Assembly (NCBI RefSeq): GCF_001625305.1
Contig: NW_017804631.1
Location: forward strand, 387,529-451,528
DNA: 64,000 nucleotides
Source of the DNA: Branchiostoma belcheri
Taxonomy: Eukaryota > Chordata > Leptocardii > Amphioxiformes > Branchiostomatidae
Direction of reading: 5' to 3'
The notes below the pieces were generated by a model. The model worked only from the letters and a program-made list of their open reading frames with translations. It was not told the origin of the DNA and searched no databases. Below are positions 1 through 12,513 of the stretch, piece by piece (the first letter of the stretch is position 1; each line of letters opens with the position of its first letter). Made by a program: the position numbers and the translations under genes.

Positions 1-1712
1 AATGTCTATTTTTGGCAAAGTCCCGGGCCTGTTGCTATGGCCAGGTTTGACGTTTTTTTCTTTTGAAATGTGGTAAAAGTCCACTTCTCCGCGTTGCGTA
101 TTTATATATGCGAAGACAAAAAGCTGCAGTGTAGCTTTATGGTATAGGACCGGATATTTTCTGGTACTTTGATTGCTAGTAAAATGCAGCTTCTGGACTA
201 ATGCCATCTGATGCCCCACAACTTAACAGTCAAAATCAGGTCTTCGCACAGAAATTGATGCTTGTCGTGCTGGGGATGTGGAAATTATCCATCCTTCCAA
301 GACCATCTCTCTATGCTTTTCACATATTTTTCACATTAGAACCACTAAACCTCGTCTGCGGACGGTCAGGCAGTGTGAGCGTACATCGACATTCCAAAGC
401 CATGACTCAGCCACCCAAGGCAAATGTCAACTGGGCGTCAACTTGAATAGACAAAGGTTTACAGTCGTGGGGATCAGGAAGGTTATAACGACGCCTATGT
501 TAGACAAAGCCGTTTCAAACATCTCTACCAACGATCATTAGATGGATGTATAGATAAGGTCACACAATCTCCATAGAATGTACCTGTAATGTACCATTCG
601 TAATGTTTGCCTTTTTCATATAACACGAAAATCATGTGAAGAAAATTTTGGGGGATCCTCATCAGGTGGAAAATAAGAGACGATGTTCTAGGGTCTCAGA
701 CAACAGTCCAAATGTTGAGCAACGAAGAGAGTTCTAGTGCTCAGCTGTTTCACTTAAAATTGATCCCAACTATGTTCAGACGGGGAAGGAAAATGTTCTG
801 CTTTTCCGGCCCAGGAAAGTTAGATGTCGTCCCCTTTAAGCGTCTTAAGGACGGGATTTTTATCCATAACTACTGTGGGAACTTGTCTCCCTGTGTGCTG
901 TGGGCGTAGTCTCGCACATACTTTGTCTTACTATTTACGTTTAGTAACGCTACAAAGCATCTACCAATCAGTGGCAGTGTCTATTTAAGGCAAAGACACG
1001 ATTTTGTTGCTATGGCCAGGTTTGAAGTTTGTTCTTTTAAATTTGGGCTGTGGTAAACCTCGCTTCTCCGTGCTGCATATTTTGTATAAAACAACAAAGA
1101 GCTGTAGTTTTGCTTTGTGGTATAGGACTGGACATTTTCTGGTATTTTGATTGCTAGTAAGATGCAGCTTGTGGACTAATGTCATCTCATCTCACACAAC
1201 TGAACAGTCAAAAATCAGATCTTCACACAGAAATGAATGTTTGTTTCACTGGAAATTATCAAATCAACATGCATAAATTTTCAAATGTCTTGCACGTTAT
1301 GTTACATGACATGGAAGATGCAGAAAAGTCTTAAAGGACCGCACTAGAGTTTGAAACTTGATTCAGTTGATGTGCAAAAAGGAACAGCGTCGCGAATAGT
1401 CATCAATGAAAAGCTGTCACACCCAACCTCAGGCACAGACCATGGTCATTGAAACGAGAAGGCCTGTTTTGGGGGATCATTTATTTAGACAAGAAACAGT
1501 GCCCATCGAAAAAGCTCATGTTTGTCTTTTCGGCTCGTAGACTTTCTTTTCTACATGTAGCATCACATTTCATATGCCCTGTGTCAACTTGTCGGTGTTT
1601 TGGAAACCCGTAGAGAGTGAAGTGTGGATGGAAATATTTAGTGTTGTAAACGCCCACCCTAAAATACAGGTTTTTACTTTCAAAGTCAAAGAAATAAGAG
1701 CCGTAATCGTAC

Positions 1713-1795
1713 CTTGAGTTGAACAACAGTGATGCTGCGTCCACAAAACTGCTTTGGTTGTAGCTGATGAAATTGAACTTCAACTCGAAGGATTC
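1713..1795 (-). other. Exon-like block, copy 1 of 5
   Basis: Read on the minus strand, this block begins after CTCTCAG and ends at AACTCAAG followed by GTAC, which are plausible acceptor and donor sites. It translates to a stretch ending in VDAASLLFNS. It is 83 nt, two shorter than copies 2 to 4 near its start. No known domain is recognised. Confidence 0.4.
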
Positions 1796-3950
1796 CTGAG
1801 AGGTGGGAAACAAGACAGGGTCTCAATCAATGTGTTTCAAATATAACTTAAACATTGAGCAAGGTTTGGTGTTCTAGTTCTCAAGTGTATCTTTTGAGAT
1901 TGATCATAGGGACTTTGAAAACAAAAAAAGTGAAAAGTGTCGGATGGTTTGGGACTACCCAACAGTGATATTGTCGCCGTCTGACTACAGTTTACGTTCT
2001 TTCACAACATTTAATGTTACCTATTTTCCAATTTAGCGGAGCCTAGCAGAAAAAAAAACATCTCAGTCCCGACGCCCAAACACATGCTACGACTGAGCTA
2101 TGATATCTGACTTGCGGCGATGTCTGTTTGTATGCTGAGTTGCGAATGCTACTTCTAGAAAGGTCAGCCAAGAATATCAGGGTAGCGTTTTCAAATCCTA
2201 GCAAATGATCAAATATAGAAATGATTATAAGTCTTTAAGCTGGAATACTGCCTTGTTAAAACACATCTAAGCTACCCTAAGTTGGCCAACCAAAGATTTA
2301 CAAGTGCACTGTACGTAAAACTAAGAACCACTCTCGAAACTTACAGTGACTTGGTGGCGATTCTCAATTTAATCAAGAGGCAGGTCCTGTGGAAACTTGT
2401 CTCCCTGTGTGCTGTGCGCGTAGTCACGCACACACACAAGGTCTTATTGTTTACGATTATTAACGCTACAAAGCATCTACCAATCAGTGACAATGTCTAT
2501 TTATGACAAAGTCGCGGGCCTGTTGCTATGGCCAGGTTTGAAGTTTTTTTTCTTTTGAAATGTGGTAAAAGTCCACTTCTCCGCGTTGCGTATTTATATA
2601 TGCGAAGACAAAAAGCTGCAGTGTAGCTTTATGGTATAGGACCGGATATTTTCTGGTACTTTGATTGCTAGTAAAATGCAGCTTATGAAGTAATGCCGTC
2701 TAATGCCCCACAACTAAACAGTCAAAATCAGGTCTTCACACAGAAATTGATGCTTGTCATGCTGGGGATGTGGAAATTACCCATCCTTTCAAGACCATCT
2801 CTCTATGCTGTTCACACATTCTTCACATTAGAACCACTTAACCTCGTCTGCGGACGGTCAGGCAGTGTGAGCGTACATCGACATTCCAAAGCCATGATTC
2901 AGCTACCCAAGGCAAATGTCAACTGGGCGTCAACTTGAATAGACAAAAGTTTTTAGTCGTAGGGGTCAGGAAGGTTATAACGACGCGTTAGACAAAGCCG
3001 TTTCAAACATCACTGATCAGTAAACAGATAAACCTCACAGAACCTCGATGAAATGGGCCTAAATGTTCTGTCCATAAAGTTAACTTTTTCCATGAAATAC
3101 AGAATCAAGTTGACAAACGTTGCGGATATCAATGTTCCGTTGGTGGAAAGCAAGAGAAGAGATTTTATGGTCTTTTGTGATCAATGTGTTTCAGATGTAA
3201 GTCCAAACATTTAGCAATACAAAGAGTTCTTTCTCACAGATGCATCTTTTGAGATTGATGTGATCTGTGTTACATATGTAACACTGGAAATGAAAATGTT
3301 CTACTTCATCAGCAAAGTGAAAAGTCAGCCACCATTTAAGCGTCTGTAGAGTGAGATTTTCACAACCTGACTCCCGAGTGCGCTGTGCGCGTTGTCTCGC
3401 ACACACAGAATCTTATTGTTTACGATTATTTACGCTACAAAGCATCTCCCAAACAGTGGCACTGCTTCACGGTGTAGACTGATGGACGCGTCGTGGCGCA
3501 GGTACCAGCTCAGTTTATAGGTCAATCAAACATGCATAAATTGGCAAATATGTTGCACGTTATATTACATGACATGGAAGATGCAGAACAAAGTCCTAAA
3601 GTATAACACTAGCCTTTTAAACTTAATTCATTTGAAAAAAGGAACAGCTTCGCGAATAGTCATCAATCAAAAGCTGTCACACCCAGCCAAGGGCACAGAC
3701 CAGGGCCATTGCAACGACTCGAAAATAAGTAGTGTCTATCTAATTATTGTATGATAAAACTTTGTCTTTTCGGTTCCTAAACGTTTTTCTACACGTAGCA
3801 CCACAGCCTATAGGTACTTTGATAACTTGTCGTCATTTTTGAAACACACAGATAGTGATGTTTGGGTAGAAATACTTAGCGTCAACGCCCACCCTCAAAC
3901 ACAGCATTTTTTTACTTAAAAAGTCAAAGAAACGAGAGCCTTTAATCTAC

Positions 3951-4035
3951 CTTGAGTTGAATAACAGTGATGCTGCGTCCACAGAAATGCTTTTGTTGTA
4001 GTTGATGAAATTGAACCTTCGAATCCGAGCGGTTC
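3951..4035 (-). other. Exon-like block, copy 2 of 5
   Basis: This 85-nt block lies between an acceptor-like CTCACAG and a donor-like CTCAAG/GTAG on the minus strand. In phase 2 at both ends it encodes 27 full codons, containing FNFINYN and ending VDAASLLFNS. The frame matches copies 3 and 4. Confidence 0.4.
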
Positions 4036-6399
4036 CTGTGAGGTGAGAAACAAGACAATAGTGTTTCAAATACAAGTCAAAACATTGAGCAAGGCTTAGG
4101 ATTCTGGTTCTCAGCTGTATATCTTGAGATTGATCCTAGGGACGTTGAACAGGCAACAAAGTGTCGGATCGAATGATTTGGGACTACCCAACAATTATAT
4201 TGTCGCCGCCTGAGTACAGTTTACGTTCTTTCACAATATTTAATGTTACATATTGTACAATTCAGCGAAGGCTAGGAGAAGGCGGCAAAACATCTCGGTC
4301 ACGACGCTCCAAGCACATGCTACAACTGAGTTATGATATCTGACTTGCGGCGATGTCTGTTTGTCTGCTGTGTTGCGAATGCTACTTCTAGAAAGACCAG
4401 CCAAGAACATTAGGGTAGTGTTTTCAAATCCTAGCAAATGGTCAAATAGAGAAATGACTATTATAAGTCTTTAAGCTGGAATACTGCCTTCTTAAAACAC
4501 ATTTAAGCTACCCTAAGTTGGCCAACCAAAGATTTGGAAGTGCACTGTACTTAAAACTAAGAACCAATCTCGAAACTTACAGTGGCTTGGTGGCGATTCT
4601 CAATTTAATCAAGAGGCAGGTCCGGTGAAAACTTGTCTCCCCGTGTGCTGTGCGCGTAGTCTCGCACGCACACGGTCTTATTGTTTACGATTATTAACGC
4701 TACAAAGCACCTACCAATCAGTGACAGTATCTATTTATGGCAAAGACACGATTTTGTTGCTATGGCCAGGTTTGAAGTTTGTTCTTTTAAATTTGGGCTG
4801 TGGTAAACCTCGCTTCTCCGTGCTGCATATTTTGTATTTTAAGACAACAATGAGCTGTAGTTTTGCTTTATGGTAAAGGATTGGGCATTTTCAATGTCTA
4901 TTTATGGCAAAGTCCCAGTTCTGTTGCTATGGCCAAGTTTGAAGTTTTTTTCTTTTGGAATGTGGTAAAAGTCTACTTCTCCGCGTTGCGTATTTATATA
5001 TGCGAAGACAAAAAAAGCTGTAGTGTTGCTTTATGGTATATATATATTTTCTGGTACTTTGATTCCTAGTAAAATGCAACTTGTGGACTAATGCCATCTA
5101 ATTCGACACAACTAAACTAAAGTCAAAATCAGGTCTTCACACAGAAATTGATCCTTGTCATGGTGGGGATGTGGAAATTATCCATCCTTTCAAGACCATC
5201 TCTCTATGCTTTTCACACATTCTTCACATTAGAACGACTAAACCTCGTCTGCGGACAGTCAGGCAGTGTGAGCGTACATCGACATTCCAAAGCCATGATT
5301 CAGCCACCTAAGGCAAATGTCAACTGGGCAACAGAACGGCTAAACCTGGTCTCATGAAGGTCGCGCCGTGTGGGGGTACATGGGAAATTCCAATGCCATG
5401 ACTCATCCCTAGAAGGCAAAAGTCACCTGGGCGTCAACTTGAATAGACAAAGGTTTTTAGTCGTAGGGGTCAGGAAGGTTATACAAAGCCGTTTCAGACA
5501 TCACTGATCAGTACATCACAGGATCTTGAAAAAAAAAGACCCAAAATGTCCGTGATGTTGGACTTTTTCCATCAAATACAAAATCAAGGCGATCAAGCTT
5601 TGCGGATGGTGGGAAACAAGAGAAGAGATTTTAGGGTCTTGTGTGATCAATGTGTTTCAGATGTAAGTCCAAATATTTAGCAATACATGGAGTTCTTTCT
5701 CCCAGCTGTATCTTTTGAGATTGATCTGATCTATGCTACAGATATAACACTGAGAAGGTACATGTACTACTTTGTCAGCAAAGTGAGCAGTCAGTTCCCG
5801 CCAAGCGTCTGTAGGGTGGGAGTTCCAAACCTGACCGCCGAGTGTGCCGAGCGGGCTTACACTGGGACTTATTCTTTATGGTTATTAACGCTACAAAGTA
5901 TCTGCCAATCAGTGGCACTCTTCAACGGTGTTGAATGGACGCGTCGTGGCGCAAATACCAGCTCGGCCTGTATGTCTATTCAACATGCATAAATTGTCAA
6001 ATGTCTTGCACGTTATGTTACATGGCATGAAAGATGCAGAACCGTATTAAAGGACCATACTAGACTCAGTTGATGTGCAAAAAGGAACAGCGTCGCGAAT
6101 AGTCATCAATCAAAAGCTGTCACACCCAACCTAAGGCACAGACCAGGTTACTAAAACGACAGGGCTTATCTTGGGGGATCATTTAGACAAGAAAGAGTGC
6201 CCATTGAAACAAAGCTCATGCTTGTCTTTTTGGCTCGTAGACTTTAATTCTACATGTAGCACCACAGCTCATATGCCCTGTATCAACTTGTCCGCACATT
6301 TTAGAAACCCATAGAGAGTGAAGGTTGGACAGAAATATTAAGTGGCGGTAACACAGGTTTTTACTTTGAAAGTCAAAGAAATAAGAGCCGCAATCGTAC

Positions 6400-6484
6400 C
6401 TTGAGTTGAATAACTGTGATGTTGCGTCAACAAAACTGGTTTGGTTGTAGTTGCTGAAATTGAATCGTCGGACCAGAGGGGTTC
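6400..6484 (-). other. Exon-like block, copy 3 of 5
   Basis: This is an 85-nt block on the minus strand with the same acceptor-like and donor-like ends as copy 2. It encodes a related peptide containing RRFNFSNYNQ and ending LFNS. Amino-acid differences from copy 2 are concentrated at a few sites. Confidence 0.4.
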
Positions 6485-7411
6485 CTGTGAGGTGGGAAAC
6501 AAGACAAGAGGTTACAGGTCTTCATCATTGTGTTTTAAATACAAGTCAAAACATAGAGCAAGGCTAAGGGTTCTGGTACTCAGGTATTGAGGTATTGAGA
6601 TTGATCCGGCCGAGGGACGTTGAAAAAACAACAAAGTGTCGGATGATTTGCGACTACCAAACAGTGATATTGTCGCCGCCTAAGTTTAAGTTCTTTCACA
6701 ATATTTAATGTTACATATTGTACAATTTAGGCTAGGAGAAGGCGGCAAGCATATGCTACGACGGAGCTTAGAACCAATCTCGACACTTACAGTGGTGATC
6801 CTCAATTTAATCAAGAGGCGGGTCCTGTGGAAACTTGTCTCTCTGTGTGCTGTGCGTGTAGTCCGCACATACTTTGTCTTTTACTTTACGATTCGTAACG
6901 CTACAAAGCATCTACCAATCAGTGGCACTGTAGAATAGACGCGTCGCGGCGCAAATATCAGCTCGGTTTATAGCTGTATTAAATATGCATAAATTGTCAA
7001 ATATGTTGCTCGTTATATTACATGACATGGAATGTGCAGGACAGGGTTCTAAAGGACCACACTAGCCTTTAAAACTGCACTTGATTCATTTGCAAGAAAG
7101 GTACAGCGTCGCGAATAGTCATTAATCAAAAGCTGTCACACCCAGCCAAGGGCACAGACCAGGGCCATTGCAACGACTCGAAAATAAGGAGTGTCTATCG
7201 AATTATTGTATGTTAAAACTTTGTCTTTTCGGTTCCTAAACGTTTTTTCTACACATAGCACCACAGCCTATAGGTACTTTGGTAACTTGTCGTCATTTTG
7301 GAAACACACAGATAGTGATGTTTGGGTAGAAATACTTAGTAGCGTCAACGCCCACCCTCAAACACAGCATTTTTTTACTTAAAAAGTCAAAGAAACGAGA
7401 GCCGTATCTAC

Positions 7412-7496
7412 CTTGAGTTGAATAACAGTGATGCTGCGTCCACAGAAATGCTTTGGTTGTAGTTGATGAAATTGAACCTTCGAATCCGAGCGGTTC
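7412..7496 (-). other. Exon-like block, copy 4 of 5
   Basis: This 85-nt block is nearly identical to copy 2 (NYNQ in place of NYNK) with both splice-like borders kept. The flanking intron-like sequence differs from copy 2 by small indels. Confidence 0.4.
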
Positions 7497-8421
7497 CTGT
7501 GAGGTGAGAAACAAGAGTGTTCCAAATACAAGTCAAAACATTGAGCAAGGCTTAGGATTCTGGTTCTCAGCTGTATTTCTTGAGATTGATCCTAGGGACG
7601 TTGAACAGGCAACAAAGTGTCGGATCGGATGATTTGGGACTACCCAACAGTTATATTGTCGCCGCCTGAGTACAGTTTAAGTTCTTTCACAATATTTAAT
7701 GTTACATATTGTACAATTTAGCGAAGGCTAGGAGTAGGCCGCAAAAACATCTCGGTCACGACGCTCCAAGCATATGCTAAGACGAAGCTTAGAACCAATC
7801 TCGAAACTTACAGTGACTTACAGTGTCTTAATTAATGGGTTACAGATACAACTCCAAATACTGAGAAACACAAATAGTTCTTTTACTCAGCTGTTCCTAT
7901 TGGGATTGATCTGATCTATGCTACAGCTATGTTCTACGCTATCAGCAAAGTGACCAGTCAGTCCCCCTTCAGGCGTCTGTAGGGCGGGAGTCCCAAACCT
8001 GACTCCCGAGTGTGCCGTGCAGGTCTAAGTCTCGCATACAATCGATCTCATACATAGAGCCGATCTCAGAACTTACAGTGAATCGGTGGTGATTCTCAAT
8101 TCAATCAAGTAGAGTCAGGTCCGATCAAAACCGGTCTACCCGACGTGCTGTGCGCGTACTCCCGCATACAGAAGGTGTTATTGTTTATGATTATTCACAC
8201 TTCAAAGCATCTAGCAAATACCAGCTTGTCTTATAGCTCTATTAAACATGCATAAATTGAGAAATATCTTGCATGTTATGTTACATGACATGGAAGATGC
8301 AAAACAGAGTCCTAAAGGATCGCACTATTCTTAAAACCTGACTCAACTTATCGGGAACAAAACTAACTGAGGGACGGCGTTGCAAATGGTCATAAATCAG
8401 AAGCTGTCACATTCACGACGG

Positions 8422-8567
8422 CAAGTTGGCATATGGGCTGAGGTGTTATATGTAGATTGAAAGTCTGCCAGGGCACTGCTTCTTTTCTGGGGGATTGTTT
8501 AGAAAAGAAACAGTGCCCTGGCAGACTTTCAATCTACATATAACACCTCAGCCCATATGTCAACTTG
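8422..8567. repeat. Long near-perfect hairpin (inverted repeat)
   Basis: Arms of about 59 bases (8422-8480 and 8509-8567) pair with only one or two mismatches around a spacer of about 28 bases. Only the right arm matches other copies of the surrounding repeat, so the left arm looks like a recent inverted duplication of the right. Confidence 0.9.
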
Positions 8568-8698
8568 ACGTCGTTTGGGAAATTCAGGGATAGTAAAGTT
8601 TGGGTAGAAATCTTTACTGGCGTCAACGCCCATGCCCACCCTCAAGCACAGGGCAGCTTTTAACTTAGAAAAGTCAAAGGAACGAGAACTATAACTAC

Positions 8699-8783
8699 CT
8701 TGAGTTGAACAACAGTGATGCTGGGTCGACAAAACTGGTTTGTTTGTAGTTGCTGAAGTTGAACCTTCAAACTCGAGGTTTTC
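8699..8783 (-). other. Exon-like block, copy 5 of 5
   Basis: The donor-like CTCAAG/GTAG and the peptide ending VDPASLLFNS are kept. The acceptor-like end is degraded because the upstream sequence diverges. It lies just after the long hairpin at 8422-8567. Confidence 0.35.
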
Positions 8784-9349
8784 TTGCGAAAGCGTTCAAT
8801 CTACGCCAGGCAGACAGGAATCATGTACGTCCTGGGGCGAGACCGTACGTTTATATATAGTTTTGTCACCGCGATGCCCAACGGCAAGAAACACGCCCCT
8901 TATAGTTGTTGTTGTCGGCGTTGCAACTGACCTCTGATAATTTACATATGCTACTTCGGAAATGACCCAGAACCACCGTTTATTACTTACAAAGAGTCAA
9001 ATTTGCAATACTCCAAGTAAATCGGAATGCATGACTTGACAACGTGTTTATTGCATATTCTATTAGAGGTAATATATAGGCCAGAATATACCTTCAAAAT
9101 GTAAAGTTATGCATTATTTGTGGTGGTATTTCACCCGTAAGACTGTGATCCATGCTCCGTTTTTAAAATACACAGTAGCATGTTGTTTTATACAGTCTGT
9201 GTAACACGACATCAAACTCCAAAGCCACAGAATACATCTCAGCCTTTCATGAAGGGACACAAGATTTATGAGTATCTGTATGTACAGCGTATACATGTAT
9301 AACACGACAGCGTTGTAGGTACGCGGTCCAGCGGCTAGTGGCTGCATTA

Positions 9350-9580
9350 CACTTTTATTTACCTAACCATTGCATATCTAACTGCCGGCCTTGTTCAAAA
9401 CTGTCTATCCTAGAGAGGATGCCCCTACGTACTAGCCATTGCATATCTAACTGTAAGCCTTGTTTAAAAGTATCTATTCTAGTAAGGGTGCCTCTACGTA
9501 CTACTCTGCTTGGTGGCAACGAGTTCCATTCTTCGATAGTTCGAGTTAAGAATGGTATTTTATAATGGTTTGGGGAACTC
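9350..9580 (-). repeat. LINE-like 3'-end fragment with internal duplication
   Basis: The stretch TTGCATATCTAACTG...GTACTA occurs twice about 83 bases apart. It is followed by the GGTGGCAACGAGTTCCA segment seen in other LINE-like fragments of this window (33.3, 38.9 and 39.2 kb). Read on the minus strand this corresponds to the degraded C-terminal end of a non-LTR reverse transcriptase ORF. Confidence 0.6.
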
Positions 9581-9820
9581 TCTTTGCTTGGGAAGATGGT
9601 TACTATATTTTTATAGATATGTAGGTGATGTTCACAACTTATTAACTAAGCAACCATCGAAGCGAGCAGTCACACAAGAGAATAGTCACACAAGAGAACC
9701 ACTTTTCTAAGTAAACAGGAATGCATGACACGAGGCAACATGTCCACACTTTAAATGCTGAATTTGATGAGAAGTTTTTAGTCTTAGAAATATGAAAAAA
9801 AAGTCAAACTATGCATAAAC

Positions 9821-9826
9821 TTTATT
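9821..9826 (-). terminator. Possible polyadenylation signal AATAAA
   Basis: The reverse complement reads AATAAA, about 490 bases beyond the stop of the minus-strand LRR gene at 10311. It is plausible as that gene's poly(A) signal but unproven. Confidence 0.35.
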
Positions 9827-10049
9827 GAACAGCACAAGTGTACATGTACGAGGCACAACCGCTCGAATCTACTGCTATATAACAACAAACATAGTAAGAG
9901 ACTAATCTGGACCTCCGATTGTCTGAAAGTGTTTTACGAGCCCTGGGGTATCTAAGTCTTATGTTTCCTTCGACCTTAGGTAAACCTAGGCGCTGTGTAA
10001 CAGCTGTATAACACCTTTGCAAATTGCCCTCCCAGACACTACAATTATA

Positions 10050-10091
10050 ATACAATACAATACAATACAATACAATACAATACAATACAAC
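10050..10091. repeat. ATACA pentanucleotide microsatellite
   Basis: About eight perfect copies of a 5-base unit (ATACA on the plus strand) lie here, followed to about 10140 by scattered imperfect copies. It sits downstream of the stop codon of the minus-strand LRR gene at 10311, between that gene and an AATAAA-type signal at 9821-9826. Confidence 0.9.
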
Positions 10092-10310
10092 TACAATATA
10101 GTACTAATACAATACAATACTAATCATATCAATACAATATCATAAATTGCATTATGTAGAGTACTTATGTACATTAAGACTTTCGTTCGTCCCCTGTATA
10201 CATCAGCTACATCTTGTCGATACTTGTCTCTAGAAACTGACACTTCTAGATGGCCTACAGTGGCTGTCAGTGATGTCAACAGTGTAAATCCGCTGGTCTG
10301 TACCTGCTCC

Positions 10311-12170
10311 TTAATCAGTCACACACCTGTTGTACAGGCGGGATGCAGTAGCAACTGTTGCTTGCGAAAAACTGCCGTATATAGGTTCACTGCACTGCTC
10401 GTCGGCATCAGGAATCTCTGGGTCTCCGCGATTGGTCATACCTTCTCTGAGGTTTGCTGAGTTGAGTTCTGAAGACGTGTACAGGCTGGAGGATGCAGTT
10501 GCCGCTTGACCATCATCAGAATCCTCTGGGTATCCGTCTGCAGAGCTGTATATATTTGCTGAGCCGTGGTTTAGCGAGGTACTAGAATACATGGCAGTAG
10601 ATGCGACTAGTACTTGGGGATGCTTGTACACAGTGTCCATGCAGTGGTTGTCACTGTGTGGAATCGCTTGATGTCCGTCAAGCATATCTTCTCCGGTAGT
10701 GTTGGCATCCGATAACTCATAAAGGCCAGATGGTTCAGTTGTTGCCTGTGACTGTCTGTTGTGTGTGGATTCAGTGTTCTCCGGGGCAGTTACAGTTAGA
10801 CGTTCCTGATCCAAACCTTCTTCTTGGGCGCTTTGTTGGGTCGACTCTACAGTTGGTGTCGAAGGTTGGTCTTCATCCAGGTGGTAGTAATGTAGATGGT
10901 AGTAGTGTAGATCTCCCTCGTCATCAGCGGTACCGTGGTAGGCAGTGTCCGCGATTGGTGGTACGATTTGATTGACATTTGGGTATCCGTGATTGGGAGC
11001 TCCTGCAAAGAGATGGGTAACCTGAGTTCACAAAAAACATTGAAAACACAAATAGATAATGTTTACTTTCACATGGTCTACAGTTACAAACTAGTACCCT
11101 CTTTACTCAAACACTGGATTCCTATTACATAAACACACAAACAAACCTGTGCTGGCTTTCCTCTTCATCTTAATTCCGAGGAGACATAGGATGAAGGTCA
11201 GGATCAGAAAGCTTCCGATGATGGTGATGTAGAGAACTGAGAAGTCGCCATCTTCTCCTTTCTTCCTGCCCATGTTGTTAGCAAACGACTCAGTGGTGTC
11301 GTTCTGGTAGGATTCATCTGCTCTTGACTGATTCCATATCGGGTCTCGCCCGGAGCTATCTCCGGAACGGTCGAGGAGAGAAGTTGTATTGTTCTGCTGT
11401 CGGCTCTCTGTATCTAGATCTGTGGGGACCATGACAGATTCCGTGGTTGGCCCACAACCCGTCAGACGATTAGAAACTTCTGATAAAGGCAGATTTTTCA
11501 GTCCACTCGGACTGTGGCAGGTCATTTTGAACATCTTATATCTAAAGACACCGGCAACAAAGCAGGCTGAACACGACAGACAACAGGCCTTCTCGTCTCC
11601 TCCTTTACAGGCTTCTAAACACGCCATCTTTTCAATCAGCCAGAAGAGGTCGCAGTCACAGTGAAAGGGATTGTCATTGATCCAGGCGTCTTTCACCTGT
11701 GGCCATCCCAGTTCGTACTGAGAGAGAGACGTGATCTTGTTGTAACTTAGATCTACGTCTTTCAGCTCCGGCAGATGCTCAGTGACGTTACCAAGCTGCA
11801 CGTACCCTAGTCGGTTTCTATTTAGATAAAGATGCTTCAAATCTGGCAGAGCACGCAAAGACGTCCAGGAAAAAGATTCCATGCCGTTCCAGCCGAGGTC
11901 CAGCCAGGTTAGTCCTGGCAGAAAAGGCAGCCAGGTTACGTTTCTGATGTTGTTGAACTTGGCGCAAAATTTGTCAGTGTTAGACGGTATGCCATCAGGA
12001 AGCGTGGTGAGGTTTAGCTTATTACAGTCAACCCATAGTGTCAAATAGGACGGCATCTGCCGCTTCGTTATCTGACATTCGGCTGACAGACAAGAACAAC
12101 CCGTCAACAGAGATCCCAACATAACGAGCACCAACAGTCCACTTACTGTCATATCCAACGGTTTGGCCAT
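10311..12170 (-). CDS. LRR transmembrane receptor, long-tail type (2 exons)
   Basis: Exon 1 is 12170-11147 and exon 2 is 11002-10311, giving 571 residues. The donor reads ACAG/GTTTGT and the acceptor CTTTGCAG/GA; the intron is 144 bases. Exon 1 encodes a signal peptide (about 1-28), an LRRNT cysteine cap, four or five LRRs with motifs such as LTWLDLGWN and LKDVDLSYNKI, an LRRCT starting NPFHCDCDLFWLIEK with a CC pair and CSAC, an N-glycosylation-rich stalk, and a membrane span near residues 308-331 followed by KMKRK. Exon 2 encodes a 230-residue Ser/Thr/Tyr-rich cytoplasmic tail with two adjacent YYHL motifs and repeated SSxLYTS-type sites ending LYNRCVTD. Without splicing, the frame runs 14 residues into the intron and stops, giving a short-tailed form. 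It is a probable cell-surface recognition receptor; the ligand is unknown. Family and splice assignment are strong, function is inferred. Confidence 0.85.
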
Positions 12171-12275
12171 GGCCAGCTCCGTGTCTGTTGGTCACATTGA
12201 CAGTTTGGTACAGCAAGCGACCGACAACGCGCGACCCTGTCTGAAGCAGTGTCGTTCGCGATCAGGACGACCTGC
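12171..12275 (-). promoter_or_regulatory. Proximal 5' flank of the LRR gene
   Basis: About 100 bases upstream of the ATG (CCGTGTCTGTTGGTCACA... on the plus strand) match the 5' flanks of the LRR genes at 19045, 20456, 23370 and 25841. The match stops near 12275. The distal part of the shared promoter module reappears only at about 14000, beyond inserted repeats. Confidence 0.6.
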
Positions 12276-12513
12276 CTTGTATTCTGATACATATTCACGT
12301 TTACGTAGTACAGCATTGGAATATGCACTATCGCCCTTTGGCGTAACATTAAAAGCTTAAAAAATAAATAAAATCTTACTTTTTAACTGTTTCCTAGGTT
12401 GTCTACACTGTCTAAGGCAAGGGAACAGTTAAAATGTGAGATTTTATGTGGGCTTATTATCGACTTCATGACATGAATAATGAGTTTCGTGATCTGGTTA
12501 AAGTTACAGCTTA

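Larger units (their letters stand above)
1..8900. repeat. Complex segmental repeat array (about 2.4 kb units)
   Basis: The same blocks recur in order: the block at 1-450 returns near 2490-2960 and 4893-5440; the block at 1450-2280 returns near 3740-4600, 6160-6800 and 7190-7830, with a partial copy near 8490-8790. A block containing ACCAATCAGTG (a CCAAT-type motif) followed by a TATA-like stretch recurs near 870-1100, 2400-2600 and 4630-4850, with shorter versions near 3370, 5830 and 6830. Copies differ by many indels, so most open frames here are chance. The 81-codon plus-strand frames at 201 and 2693 differ mainly by amino-acid-changing substitutions. I see no complete gene; the only protein-like signal is the minus-strand exon-like block listed separately. 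Confidence 0.85.

Noticed and set aside
201-2938. Two similar 81-codon plus-strand open frames as a small gene family
   Set aside because: Differences between copies mainly change amino acids, the third copy is broken, and the frames lie in a non-coding array.
10863-10925. ITAM in the tail (adjacent YYHL motifs)
   Set aside because: The two YxxL motifs are one residue apart rather than the 6-8 an ITAM needs; at most they are endocytic-type sites.
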